DNA of 64,000 nt, taken from Eutypa lata. Lineage: Eukaryota; Ascomycota; Sordariomycetes; Xylariales; Diatrypaceae. Each line of letters begins with the position of its first letter. The first letter of the stretch is position 1. This document shows, one piece after another, positions 22,628-37,368 of this stretch. The position numbers and the translations under genes were made by a program. The DNA lies in the NCBI GenBank assembly GCA_022661535.1, contig JAKULF010000007.1, positions 4,092,001-4,156,000 of the forward strand, in the 5' to 3' direction. The notes beneath the pieces are model-generated. The model saw nothing but the letters and a program-made list of their open reading frames with translations, was not told the DNA's origin and did no database searches.

Positions 22628-25600
22628 GCTCACGACGGCTTTGGTACTTCACCAGACTCGAACCGACTTAGATGTATCAACCAGGTTCGGCGGAGTTCTT
22701 TACTAATAATATGCGATTTCACGACCACCTCGTAGGCTAAGTGAGGTGTTCACTTCACTGATTCGACGGAGCGGCGGGGGGTATCGAAATTTTCAGCACT
22801 AATTGATGCATTGCAATGCGCTTCGGGGATTTATGTAAAAGTACAGGGCGACATTCTGCAATCTCGAAGGGGAGAAGAGAAGACCGCGATAGTAGGGGGG
22901 GTATGAAGGATCTTGAGCTACGGGCAGGAAGAGGGTGGACGAAGCTGGTTGGCACGACATGCTACCCTCGCAGGATTCTCATAGATCTGGGAAGCTGGAT
23001 AACTACGGCTAACGCGGAAAGAGACGATGGGTTGATGCTCAGGAGTCTGTCGTGTATATCAGTTAGAGATGGTACTAGCATCAATCTTCTTCTCTCGGAA
23101 TCAGCGGAAATAGATCGATATAACAAGTTAATTCCACCCATCGAATCTTCACCACCCCTTGAGTCGTGTTATGTCTCCGTAACCTGACTACTCATCAAAA
23201 TTCCGAATCCCGTCGCACAAGATACACACATCCCTTGTTGGGCTAAGTTAAATTGGATAGGTGGTTAGAAAACTTTGGTCACGGCTGACAACATAACCTC
23301 ACTACCAATATACTTTGGTTTTAAAGAGGCCCAAAGGGCCGAGATATGGTCCATGGGTAGAGTATGGAATATCGACAGAAATTATATATCACTGGTTTAC
23401 GTAGCCGGCTCTGGAGAACCCCCGAGGCTGTTATTATTGGGGGGTATCAACTTTAAACGGATAAGGGACTTTCCAGGTACTTCCTGTATGCTTGTAACGG
23501 CAACGAGATCTCGGCTGATGATGCAAGATTCTGTTGGTGAATTTACCACATGTAATAAGCGTATGTTTATATTCTTGATATTGCACTGCCATATATCTCT
23601 GTACATATGTGCGTATACTCGCTGGTCGGTGTGTGTATGCATGAAACAAAAGATAAGCTATCTCTCACCTACATACCCTATTCGAGGTTTGAACCCTGGT
23701 CGTTATTTTCCCGCTGCTGCAAAGTCTCGGCATTCATGGATCACATTGGCAGCCTCTTGCAGCATAATGGGGAGCTCGGTCGATGCGCCGAGAGGGGGAC
23801 ATCCTGCAGCCATGGTAGTCGTCGACGTCATCGAGAGCTCACTACCTGGGGCAAGTTGGGGAAAGGGGGGAGATGATATTCATTTCCTTCATGAAGCTGT
23901 CACTACTCTACGGGGGTTTGGCAAATAACAAAGAAATAAAATAAAAAGAACTTTATGTAGGAGGTAGGTAACTGGAGACAAGAGCATAATGAACAAACCC
24001 CTGCCTGCTTGGTTATGACGACGACAATTTATCGACCTCGATACGAGTGTTCTAGAGTTGCGTGGGGGAGAACTATGCTCGATAGGTACCGTAGGTAGGG
24101 AGGCAGGGCAGCACAGCCCTTCTGTCAATGGGTTACATTTTAGGGGGATCTCGGATTACGGAACGGGAAAGGGAGCCCTAAAGTTTATACCCAGGTACCT
24201 AGGCAGTTTAGGTATGAAGATACATAGAAGCTTTGCATGCCCTTAAGCTCTCTTGGTTTACATCAGCTCTTTAAGCGATGGCTAACTGATTACACTTATA
24301 TATATCGACAAATCTAACATTGGATTCGATACTGGTATTAAACAGGTAGAACGAGAGACTCCTTGCTGAATAATTAGAACCTGCCCACGCCGAGCACGCG
24401 AGCCGACAGGGCATGGAGTAAGGAGATGGGCAGTGCATTTTTAATACCTAGTTCTCAGCTGGGTTGGATCAGGGAGGTGAGATACGCGTGATAGGCATAT
24501 GAACTTACGTATGTAGGTAGGAGAGGTATAGAACCTGAAGGGCGTCGAAGCTCCAATGTCAGGACTTTTTACTTTAACCAATCTTGAATCATGACAACCT
24601 GCTCTTGTATGCATAAGACGGGGTGAACCAACTGAAGGTATGATATATACGGTTACTATAGTTTGCTATAAGCAGAATAAAGTGGGGATATAGCACTAGC
24701 AGGAAGGTAGGAACTAGCACAGCCTCAATACCTACGAAGGCTGCGAAGTAACTGGCTGACTGGTTACCTGTAGTTTCTACAGACATTGGATGACTGGATG
24801 CCTGGATGCCTGGATGCGTCGAAGGCTTAAACAGGGCAGGGGGTTATTTAACGGTTAGCGCCATGGGTTACCTCCTGTCATCAATCACACTAACTACCTA
24901 TCGTTGGAAAATCATTCAATCAATTAACGTCTCAACTTTCAGCCGTGCGTGCGTTTCTACATTCCCCTAAACTAACCGTCCTATGAATCAACACTGACAT
25001 TGTTGATTAACCTTTGTTACAGATAATTACTAGCTAGATTTTATTTTAGATCATTAAGAATGAATCCGGTATCAGAATAGTAACGTCATCTCCTCCCACT
25101 TCCCGAATTAGAGTAACTACCTAGGTAGTAGGTTGATTTAAAAGAAAAAACACCAAAGGTATTTCGTAATCCCTCTCTTTTCGTACAACCCCGATATGTG
25201 TATATAACATTCACATATAGGCAAATATGTACCTCTAGATACATTTCTGCAGGATGACTTCCCCGCTATCGAGAATAATCGAGTACTGGACCACCTAACT
25301 ACTGTAATCAACTACCTAGCATAGCCTATCGTACTTCCTTACCACCCACATTACATACCTACATTACCTACTACCTACATAGTACATACTTACATATTTT
25401 ACATGCAGTCATACAGAGAGACAGACAGAAAGGCCCCAAGGATACATCCTATTTATTGTTCATACATCATATCCACTTGACAGTATAATACGTACGTCCT
25501 TTGCTTAACGAATCGACGTTTGGAGCGAAAGAAAGAAACACGGCTAGGCGAATCGAATAGACCGCAACAGATCTTCCGAAAGAAGATCCGAACGTTCGCT

Positions 25601-26169
25601 CGCCCTCTCGCTCGTCCGCCTGTCCGTGCTCCGTCCCGTCCCGTCATCATCATTATCATCATCATCGTTGCCACAGCAGGTCTGCCAGTGCGAAGGAACG
25701 AAGGGAGAAGAAAGAAGAAATCTTGAAACAATATACAATATAATACATCTTGGCCAGTGAGCGAGCGCTTAATAGGAGAGCCTCCGAGGCCTGATCGCCA
25801 AGACCAATCCTAAACGACCATCACAACGATCACCTCTACTCTTTACCATCATTCATCGACGCCTTTATGTGAATAGGGAGTTGTTGTCCTTTTCCATCCT
25901 TCCTAGCTGGCCTACTCTTGTGTGTGGGGTGTGTTCCTTGTGTAGCGTAGCAGCAAGCAAGCAAGCGGTAACATACCTACTTACCTATCTAAAGTCTCAG
26001 CGCATTTTTTGGCAACATCTTATTGCATTGCGGCAGTGCAGTTGTCGCAGCAGTAGATTGTTACCACTGCCAGCCACATCCTCTCCAAAGGTCGACAGAT
26101 TCTCCCCTTTTCGTCTTTGACTGATATCGGTTTCCCGCCCTCACCCTTTTCCCCTTCAAAGCCATCGCC
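22628..26169. other. Intergenic stretch between pab2 and rsp5, about 3.5 kb
   Basis: No supported gene. The longest open frame, 23275-23928 (plus), begins with TTG, has low-complexity sequence and no family features. The right end (about 25,450-26,169) should be the rsp5 promoter and 5' leader. It contains a CAT/ATC-rich run near 25644-25669 and pyrimidine-rich stretches. TACC/GTAGG microsatellites are scattered at 25,300-25,400. Confidence 0.5.
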
Positions 26170-29293
<3,124 letters not shown>

Positions 29294-30254
29294 ATTAAGG
29301 GAAAGAAGAGAGCAAGTAAGAAAGCAAGAAAGAAAGAAAGAAAGAAGGGGTTGAACGGAATTTGATTATTATATTTTTTTCTTTACTTACCATCCTGGCT
29401 TTGGGGGAGGGGAAACCAAACATGCAGGTGGGAGGTTTATTTTCCAATTTTCCTCCTCTTCCCGTCTGCTTGCTGTCTTGGTTGGTGCAAGCGCGAAACA
29501 CAACTGTATATAGATATATGAATAATGCCCTGCCTCATTCCCAAATGCATTAAGTATGTATCACCATGCATGGCTTGTTCATATGTGTATGTTGTGTGTG
29601 TGGGTATTTGAGATACAAATCAATTCACTTCCCTGGGTACAACGATATGCCCCGGGGAAACCCCCTTTTCTATTGTATGTAGTAGGATACGTGCGCCACA
29701 GCGAGGATTCATTGCTGCTGCTACTGCTGCTGAATTAAACCCGATTGATTCCAAGATGCGGCCTGTACTTGGTTGACGGTATATTTATTTATGGCTATGT
29801 GTTCAAGGGGAAAAGAGCAGCCGGTCAAGCAGATGGTCTTACCTTACCCCTGACAATAGGTTTACGTATGTATGTATGAATGAATGAATGGATATATGAA
29901 AGGAATAGGATAGGTACCTCGAGTACCTATGTGACAACATCTGTCTATCTGGCTAGTTAAAGGATAGGAGGACTGGAGACAACGAATAACTAAATAACTA
30001 TACATAACATTACATAGGTACATTAGTAGATATGTACTATATAAGATCTAGATATTGCTGTAGTTGCTCATCTACTACTGCCTAGTTACTAGATACTAAC
30101 TTACTGTTGATACCTATATGCAGACAGGGAGATACTGGGTATATAATCCAGGACTGCATCGAGTCATATAGTTGAGTTGGTATGGGATATAATCCGTTAT
30201 ACGGAGTCATTTAATTTATTTCTTAAAAAATAAAATAAAAAAATTGACAAAAAA

Positions 30255-30333
30255 CTAGGTTGTACCGCTTAACATCGATGCAATACCCAGATTGGAGGAG
30301 GGTTGTACCAATCGATGTTAAGGCAATACCTAG
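30255..30333. repeat. Two 30-bp direct repeats with mutually inverted 12-bp cores (long hairpin)
   Basis: Copies at 30258-30287 and 30301-30330 share the flanks GGTTGTACC (left) and GCAATACC (right) in the same orientation. The core between them is CTTAACATCGAT in the first and its exact reverse complement ATCGATGTTAAG in the second. The pair is enclosed by CTAGGT at 30255 and ACCTAG ending at 30333. The whole can fold as a long hairpin. A further 8-bp stem hairpin lies at 30355-30382. Confidence 0.85.
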
Positions 30334-30410
30334 AAAAACCCGCCCGTCGTATAGCTTCAACACAATGCTCATCATGTTGAAGATATACGAAAGGATTTTT
30401 TTTCCTTGTA

Positions 30411-30484
30411 CCTGGTGGGAATCGAACGCTTGTCAGCTGCGTCATGCGTAAGTGGTACCACGCACCACTCCGCCATCCGCCCAA
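30411..30484 (-). other. tRNA-like sequence with A-box and B-box, probably not a functional tRNA
   Basis: Read on the minus strand the segment starts GGGCGGATGGCGGAGTGG and contains an A-box-like TGGCGGAGTGG (30465-30475) and, 35 bp on, a B-box-like GTTCGATTC within GCGTTCGATTCCC (30417-30429). These match RNA polymerase III internal promoters. The acceptor and T stems do not pair convincingly, so I do not call a cloverleaf or anticodon. A T5 tract on the minus strand lies at 30338-30334, which could end a Pol III transcript of about 150 nt. Alternatives are a decayed tRNA or the head of a tRNA-derived SINE; the T-rich stretch at 30217-30250 would be its tail. Confidence 0.4.
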
Positions 30485-31353
30485 ACTAGCACTGACTCCC
30501 ACGGTTAAAATCTTGTGTGTTTATTCTGCCTTATCTGCTTGTGGAGGGATGTATGTATGTATGTATGTAGGTATGTAGGTATGTAGGTGGCTGGTGGGTG
30601 ATGGGTGATGCCTAGGGCAACAGCCGGATGGATGTATGTATGTATGTATGTATGTTTGTATGAATGGACGACATGTTGGCAATCAGCTATTGGTGCACGT
30701 TTGTTTGTATTCATGTTTTCCTAGTTCTTTATACAATGTTTTATGAGCATAGATATACAGAGAAGCCAGCGACAGACCCCCTTTCTTGGAGATCCCTCCC
30801 CCCAATCTCCCTGAACTGCGTTGCGTGCGTGCTACATAAAAAGCTATTTACGTAGTAGGTAGGCGATACTATCATAAACCGCCTCTTTCTTTCTTTCTTT
30901 CGTTCTGTCACTAGCTAAACCACACTCTGGAAAGAATCTCACTAAAAAAAAAAAAAGGCTAGTAACTTGACGGGGAAAAAACCACTCTGAATGAATCTCT
31001 TCTAATTCTACCGCAAAAAAACAAAAACCTCAACCTTGGTTCTGCATTCCAACGCCAGCTCCGTAGTGATATGAAATCGTCATCCGCCAATCAGTCGTAT
31101 AGAGAGCATTCTAGCTCCCTCGAAACATCCTATAGTAATATATGTGCATATGAAAATCGCTATAATAAACTGTGTATTGATAAAGGGGGTAGGCGTCAAG
31201 AATGAGTATAATCCAAAACAACAAGGTGGGGGTGTGACGAATTCCAATTCTCAATTCTTCCGCATTGAAATAGACGGCCGGACTAGTTTCTTTCGAGATT
31301 CTCCATTTCTGCGAACCAGTCGGTAACAGGTCCAACTAAATCCATAGCATAGA

Positions 31354-33327
31354 CTAATGAGTCGTGCTGCTTGCGAATTTTTGAGGACGTCTTTGCTTGC
31401 CACTGTTCTTAACGGGGCTTACAAAGGTAACGTGTTTGCTGTCGTCCTTTCTGAGCCGCACAGTCGTTTCTGTGCCTGTGCCCGTCGCGCCGCGGCCATG
31501 GCGGCCTTCAGAATGGTCACCGTCGATGTCAATTTCCTCAACATCTGAGATAGACTGAGCGTCGAGGCTATCGTCAACTTCCGATTCAGATTCAGAATCA
31601 GCTATCGAGTCATCGTACTCGCCATCGTCGCTAACAAGAGATGGCGCGTTATTGCTGATGGCGGTATTCGGGCTCAGCTCTGCATCCAACATGTCATCGT
31701 CCATGATCATCTCGGTCTCAGTACGCGTAACAACCCGTGGTGTCGGTGTCGGTACAGGTGTAGCGTAAGGCGCTCTAGGAGAGGGACCTTTGCTGCTCTG
31801 TGGTCGACTTTTTATGACGGAAGAAGACGTTGTCGAGCTCGCTGGGACACGCATCCTAGTGGTGAATGCTGCGGCCTGGCCTTCTGTTCCATTGGTCTCC
31901 GGTGTCGCGGCTCCATCTACCTCCTCTAGCTCTTCATCAGGGGACGAGACATCCTCAAGATCTACCTTGGTCTTGGCGTCATTGACTAGTTCATCTAGAT
32001 TCCCTTTAAAGCCTCGACTCTGAAGGAGCCTCGACAAGTTGGGCGAATTTGTCGATGGAGTGAAATTCGTCTGTATCATCTTGGAGCGGGCTTTTGAACT
32101 ACCTCTTCCAACCCCCGGCATCGCACTTGCGTTAGGATACTGCCCCTGGCGATAGAGTTTTGCCAAGTGCTCGATGCGATGGACGACAGAAAAGCAGGCT
32201 TCCGAGTCCAACATGGCGTTTTCGCGAGCTAATGGGTGGACTAGGCCAGATGATGAGTTGCTCTGGACGATTGGTTTTGCTGGCTCCATGGTGTTTCCGC
32301 TTCCCTCAGCGACTTCGATAGGATGGCCACAATGAATAGCTGCCTCTTCATGACTCTTGAAATCCCTCTTGTGGGCTATGCGGCAGTGATTAATAAAACC
32401 TTGTGTGCTAGAGAAGTTCTCTCTATTGCAGTCTATGCAAACAAGTTTGACGGTCTTTCCATCACCACGCTTCAAGATGCACGGGCCCGCTGTCGCCTTT
32501 GGTTGGGGATAGCCATTTGTTAGGGAATGAAGCTTGTGACCCGCCGTTCCTCTAGCAGGCCGACCTCTTGTCTGCTGGGTACCTATTTCAGTCACACCAT
32601 TCCTCATCGATCTACCGTCCATAGAAGTTCTTAATCGAGCAGTTTCAGCACGTGCTACTGGCTGAGGATCTAAACCATCGAACTTGGAGTCTGGGATGAG
32701 CCACTTGGCATAGTGCCGCGCATATGGACCATCGGTGACGCCAAAAGGAGCAGCCCACTGAGGCACCTTCTCGCCTAGTTTCGACTTCAAAGCCGGGCCA
32801 GACCCGTTTACAATGTTTAGCATTTGTTCGGGTGTCGGAACATTGACAGGATACGGAATCAAGTGACATCGGCGCAGTTGCTCCAAGGCAACTTGACATT
32901 TAGCAAGTTCTTGGTTAATTAACCGCAACTCGTTATGCTTGAGCAAAATCTCGAGACCAAGTTCATTTTCGATAACTTCCCTAACATGCTCCATATCGGG
33001 TTGGGTTGGTACAGGCGATGGTATGTTTCCCCCCTCTACTGACAGAGCCGCCTTTTTATGCGACCTCAAGTTTTCTCTGTCATCTTCACCATCAACATCG
33101 TCACATGGCCTCGGCCGCTTGGACGCGGAAGAAACAGTAGCGGGTTGCGTCCCTATCGCGACGTTGCTCTGCCTCCGTCGCTTCGGAGGCCTAGGTGAAG
33201 TGTTTAGTGGAATCTCCGATGATATCACAGTCTGCAGTGGTTTGCCAAGACTTAACAGAGGCTGATCAACCTGTAAAGTTTTGTCGCATCCCCTTGAATC
33301 CGAGCTCCAAAATCGGAACATGAGCAT
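31354..33327 (-). CDS. AHC1: Ahc1-like component of the ADA histone acetyltransferase complex
   Basis: Single exon, 657 residues. The start could be either Met1 or Met3 (MLMFRFWSSD). A basic, proline-rich N-terminus with likely nuclear signals (PPKRRRQ, KRPRP) is followed by a helical, coiled-coil-like region at about 112-155 and a conserved block (LIPYPVNVPTPEQML; GPYARHYAKWLIPDSKFDG). The C2H2-like finger C297-x2-C300-x13-H314-x4-H319 with NFSSTQGFINHCRIAHKRDF is characteristic of the AHC1-like zinc finger family. The C-terminal half is acidic, serine-rich and probably disordered. In yeast, Ahc1 anchors the Gcn5-Ada2-Ada3 module into the ADA complex, distinct from SAGA. The family call rests on recalled similarity of the finger region, so a search would be useful. 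The gene converges on rsp5. Confidence 0.75.
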   Translation of the reverse strand: MLMFRFWSSDSRGCDKTLQVDQPLLSLGKPLQTVISSEIPLNTSPRPPKRRRQSNVAIGTQPATVSSASKRPRPCDDVDGEDDRENLRSHKKAALSVEGGNIPSPVPTQPDMEHVREVIENELGLEILLKHNELRLINQELAKCQVALEQLRRCHLIPYPVNVPTPEQMLNIVNGSGPALKSKLGEKVPQWAAPFGVTDGPYARHYAKWLIPDSKFDGLDPQPVARAETARLRTSMDGRSMRNGVTEIGTQQTRGRPARGTAGHKLHSLTNGYPQPKATAGPCILKRGDGKTVKLVCIDCNRENFSSTQGFINHCRIAHKRDFKSHEEAAIHCGHPIEVAEGSGNTMEPAKPIVQSNSSSGLVHPLARENAMLDSEACFSVVHRIEHLAKLYRQGQYPNASAMPGVGRGSSKARSKMIQTNFTPSTNSPNLSRLLQSRGFKGNLDELVNDAKTKVDLEDVSSPDEELEEVDGAATPETNGTEGQAAAFTTRMRVPASSTTSSSVIKSRPQSSKGPSPRAPYATPVPTPTPRVVTRTETEMIMDDDMLDAELSPNTAISNNAPSLVSDDGEYDDSIADSESESEVDDSLDAQSISDVEEIDIDGDHSEGRHGRGATGTGTETTVRLRKDDSKHVTFVSPVKNSGKQRRPQKFASSTTH

Positions 33328-36300
33328 ACCCTTCGAGGGAGTACTAAATTTCTTCTTTTCTTTTCCCCTTTTGGTTTTGCAGCACTTCTAAATGCAGTGC
33401 ACGGGGGGTGTTGGTTATCTATTATGTATGCACAAGAGATGGGAACTGGGGTGGTGGTGAGTAGGTAGATTAGGCAGGCACGGTAAGGCAGTTGGTGAGT
33501 GAAACGACAACCAAATGTGTGACACGAGGCCTGACCAAGTCAAGAAGGCGAGGCTGACGTAAACCCCTTGGCACCAGAAAATGAGTGGGTTTCTACTGCA
33601 GGCTGAAAACGTGAGTGGATGAGATCGGTGGGATCGGCCAAGTCGGGCGATGCAACTTGCGACTCCTTCTGCGACTTCTTAGTAGGGGGTAGGGCAGTGA
33701 GGATTGCGTCAATAAGTTCAAGGTCAAGGTTGCGCGGACCTAACTCACGGAAAATCCGACCGGTGGAAGGTTGTAGATTTATCCGTAGCTTGTAACCTTG
33801 AGACGCACTAGTATTGTACAATAAACTACTTCACGCAGCGGGTGTATATGCCGGTGACAGTAGTTTATGTGAGTCGAAAAGGCATAAAATGGGAGGTGTA
33901 TGATGGCGACGATGATGATGTGGACAACCAACAATTCCCCCCAGGCAGCCTGAGTCAGTTTGCTAAGAATGTGAGTGCGGGTGCACGCGCAAGAAGGGGC
34001 GAAACAACTCGGGGGCTGTGCAGCAGCTAAGTCCGGTTTTTGAAATGCGACAGCGCAGTTTTTGGCGCTGCAGGTGTGCTGTCCTTCTTTCTAGGTACTT
34101 CTTAAATCCAGGCGACTTGACTGACTCGGGCTAAATCGACTGCAAAGTGACAATTACGTAGGTAAATATGTAGACAAATGCGATCGCAAACCGTGTATTG
34201 CTTTGCGACCTGCGCCAAATGCGATGTTTCTCGAGGGCAAATGCAAATTAATTCGTTGCGCGTGGAAACAAAAAGATCGATGGGTTGATTGATCGATTGA
34301 TTTGATTGATATTATGTAGTAGTAGGTTGGTAGTTGCACACGCGCGACCGTTCCTTGTTGATAGACCCCCTTTAAAACCAACAGGGATAATTAAAAAAGG
34401 GAGGAAGACGGGAAACTTGATAAAGGAATGCGCGAAGTATATTAAAAAGGTAAATAAGTAATTGTTGAGAAAGAAAGACAATGCGCGAAGTCTGGTGCTT
34501 GCTTGTCTTTTGATTTAGTTAATGCTCTTGTTCTCGTTCTTCCTTGCTTCTATCGGCGAGGATTGGGGGTGAAGAGGGAAATGGGAGTGGGTAGACCAAG
34601 TAATGGTTGTTGAAAGATGCGAAAAGAGAAGGACAATGATGCGATGAGCGGTCGGTCGTCGTAGGGTGGGTGGGTAGGTGATAGGTGATGGGACGGGGGT
34701 GGTGGGTTGCTTGTTAGCCGATTCTTTTCATTAACCTCTCTCGAGGGAGGGAGGGATCGAGAGAGTGAATGAATGATTCCAAGGTTCCAAAGGTTGCCTT
34801 GGGGCCACCCAGATTGTTTCGACAGTACGAGGTAGGGGGGAGAGACGCTTACTCGGTGGGTACACAGATTATGGAGGTTCTAGGTATACATGTAATTTAT
34901 GAATGATGGTGTGAACAATGTACCTTTGTTTAGCTGTGCACTTATGTATGTACATACAGTGTGCATGTATGAAAGTAAGACGCGAATGACAATACAGCCG
35001 GGGCTGTCCACTAACTCATATTGCTATTTGTTATTGGGCTCCACCTCCAAATTAAGGCGGGCCAAGCAGGCAGCCAGGCTACAGTATAAATTACTGTCTA
35101 CCTAGGTAGGTAGGTAACTATGTGATGTAGGCTAGGATTCAGTTAACAATGAATCTCGGTTAACTAAACGGTAGGATAAGTGTACTCCCTCCGTTTTGCT
35201 GTTAGTCAACATAACGGTAACTACCTATCTAGTAGGTGTGCAACTATAAAACTCAGATACAGATCTAACAAGCACATACTTCGTATGCAACATTGGTTAA
35301 TGCTCTTCATATTCATTATGATATTTCATTCCTAGTTATGCAGCTAGGTAGTTAATTACCAGTCAACAGTTACTTCATTCAAATATCATAGCATCAATGA
35401 TGGCAATACGACAAAGGAAACACTTTCTGCCTCATACGAGGGAGTTAAGATGGCCAATTCGTAAAGCATATATGTATATAAACTTAAAATAGTTATCTAA
35501 GCATCATTATGGCAAAGAGCTCAACTAAAATATAAGTTAGGATCATAAAACTTAAAGGCGGCTAGTTATCTGTCTGATATCAAGCATGCGTATTTACTTA
35601 ATGGCAGCATTAACTACGTACCTGCTCTTATAAATAGAAGTTGTTCCCGTTGAACACAAGGCTTTAAGATTGATAAACTTGTAACACTTCAGTTGATCCG
35701 AGCGCTGGAGTTGACATCACTGATTGGCTATACCAACCTTCTACATGGAACTATCACGAACCACATGTCGCAGAGAAGGTTGCATCAAGCATTGGGGCCG
35801 GGGGGCCCGGCCTATCAGTTAGGTGCATAATCTTAGCGGCAGCCCGAGGGAAAAGTGGCTGCATTAGTCGCCCTGATGACAAGGAAATGATAAAACTGAT
35901 GAACCAATCATCACCTCGGCTCGTAGACATCCAGACATCTTAATTCGAGTCTGGTTGCTATCTCTGCGACTTGGTTGTATACTATGTCATCTATAGCCTC
36001 GGGTAGTTGAAGGCTGGCTTACTCTGAGCACCACAAAGCTGCTTATCATCTACATAACTACTTCATATGTAGATGAAGGGGACAGGGGGAGCGCGCTTGA
36101 ATAATCTTGCATATTCTATCTGTCGATGGCCAGCCCGTACTACCTGGATGCTAATCCCAGTCATCTATACTTACTCGGAATATTAATCATGACGTTGCAC
36201 TGCACAGTAATACAAAAACATTTGACAAATCCTCATCACCTTCAGTTACATTCTCTATTCCTTGAATAGGGGAATAACTGATAACCTACCTAGTCACTTG

Positions 36301-36630
36301 ACATAAAACGTCGCAGAGCTAACATTATGCTGGAAAACGGTCATGGAAGTAAACTGAGATCAACTGGGTACCTAACTGTATATGTCTCAAGAGTAAATAT
36401 AATCTACTACGTATAGGCTTACCTAATCTTCTATCTACGTAAAGCCCCTTGTCCATGCATACTCATTCCTTATCGTCATGCATATGATCTAAGATTATCG
36501 ATAAGAACATTATGCTTCGTTGCTGAATTGGATTTATCATGATCTCAGCCTTAGACATTAGCTAACTCTCCATCACCGTTACCCATCCATGTAATATCAA
36601 CCTAAGAACAGCGAATTTGTCCCCCCAACC
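33328..36630. other. Gene-free stretch, about 3.3 kb
   Basis: The left end is the likely promoter of the Ahc1-like gene and the right end that of the Alba-like gene. A minus-strand open frame at 33540-33821 starts with TTG and shows no known features. Simple runs occur near 34270-34320 (GATT-rich) and 34670-34710 (GGGT-rich). A hairpin CATCTACAT...ATGTAGATG lies near 36048-36076 and a GC palindrome GGCCGGGGGGCCCGGCC near 35798-35815. Much of 35,100-36,500 is AT-rich without structure I can name. Confidence 0.5.
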
Positions 36631-37368
36631 ATGGCCGCCCCGGCGCGACCTCCGAAGCAGCAGAGTACCAACGCGCCGCCGACACCGAAACGAAAGCGGG
36701 CAGCAGACACCAGCAACAGCCCCGCCATGTCGGAGGAGCCCTCGAGCAAGAAAGTCCGCCTCGGGGAGAGCCTCAACCTTCCATCGCAGAGCGAAATCGC
36801 AGCCGCCAACAGCATGGAGGGCAAATACGACATCCAACTACAGAACGTCATCTCGTCGTCCAAGATCCAGAACCGCGTTATTGCCGTTCTGCAGCACATC
36901 GGCGGCGGCGCGACGCCTACGTCCACATCCACGTCCACGTCTACGACGTCCGATACGAAACACAAGACCAAGATATCCGTCTTGCGCGCCAAGGCGGCCG
37001 ATGCGGGGAAGCTGATCACGATCGCGGAGATCGCGAAGCGCGAGCTGGAGAAGGAGAAGGACGTCGCTACCACCACCGAGCTACGATGGTTTCAGTACAT
37101 CGCTCTTGGGGAGGAGATTAAGGAGCGGCCGAGAGATCAGGGAAAGAAGAAGACAACAAAAGACGGGGACACAGCGATGGACGACGACTGCGACGATGAC
37201 GATGATGACGACGGGGATTTTGAGACTATGAAAACACCGTTTGAGAGAGCCATTGAGAAACAGCCACTCATCAGGGGAACGCCTGTCATGAGCTTGTTCT
37301 TGTCCCGGGTTCCCATTGAGGAGCTGAAGAAGAAATATGGAGAGCAGACTAATGCGTCGCCAATATGA
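36631..37368 (+). CDS. Alba-like DNA/RNA-binding domain protein (Rpp25/Pop6 type)
   Basis: Single exon, 245 residues; ATG sits in a good context (CAACCATGG). The first 60 residues are basic and disordered with nuclear-signal-like PKRKR. The Alba-like fold runs from about 65 to 160: YDIQLQNVISSSKIQNRVIAVL, then KTKISVLRAKAADAGKLITIAEIAKREL, then TELRWFQYIALGEE. Eukaryotic Alba proteins include the RNase P/MRP subunits Pop6/Rpp20 and Pop7/Rpp25, which bind the RNA as a heterodimer; others bind chromatin or mRNA. The domain is interrupted by a Thr-Ser repeat (TSTSTSTST, 36918-36947) and followed by an acidic Asp-run (about 183-192). The tail from 205 (TPFERAIEKQPLIRGTPVM) looks conserved. Which Alba subfamily it belongs to is not clear. 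Confidence 0.8.
   Translation: MAAPARPPKQQSTNAPPTPKRKRAADTSNSPAMSEEPSSKKVRLGESLNLPSQSEIAAANSMEGKYDIQLQNVISSSKIQNRVIAVLQHIGGGATPTSTSTSTSTTSDTKHKTKISVLRAKAADAGKLITIAEIAKRELEKEKDVATTTELRWFQYIALGEEIKERPRDQGKKKTTKDGDTAMDDDCDDDDDDDGDFETMKTPFERAIEKQPLIRGTPVMSLFLSRVPIEELKKKYGEQTNASPI
36916..36951 (+). repeat. In-frame hexanucleotide repeat encoding Thr-Ser
   Basis: Imperfect ACGTCC/ACATCC/ACGTCT units within the Alba-like gene encode TSTSTSTSTTS. The region lies between strands of the domain and probably forms a flexible loop. Confidence 0.85.

Larger units (their letters stand above)
29294..31353. other. Convergent intergenic region between rsp5 and the ahc1-like gene
   Basis: About 2.1 kb between two convergent gene ends. 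It holds a GAAA microsatellite at 29319-29346 in the rsp5 3' region, two (GTAT)n microsatellites at 30550-30588 and 30631-30661, and the hairpin and tRNA-like block at 30255-30484 listed separately. No protein-coding gene is supported. Confidence 0.6.

Noticed and set aside
23676..23702. GGTTTGAACCC-type sequence resembling a tRNA T arm
   Set aside because: The stem pairs at only four of five positions and no other tRNA arm is found.
23275..23928. 217-codon plus-strand open frame
   Set aside because: Starts with TTG, overlaps opposing open frames, has repetitive cysteine/tyrosine composition from GTGT-like DNA, and shows no domain or signal.
33540..33821. 93-codon minus-strand frame upstream of the Ahc1-like gene
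   Set aside because: TTG start, no recognisable domain; the Ahc1-like N-terminus (MFRFWSS) already looks complete without it.
36562..37076. Antisense open frames over the Alba-like gene
   Set aside because: Low-complexity valine/aspartate repeats arising from the repeat DNA; no family features.
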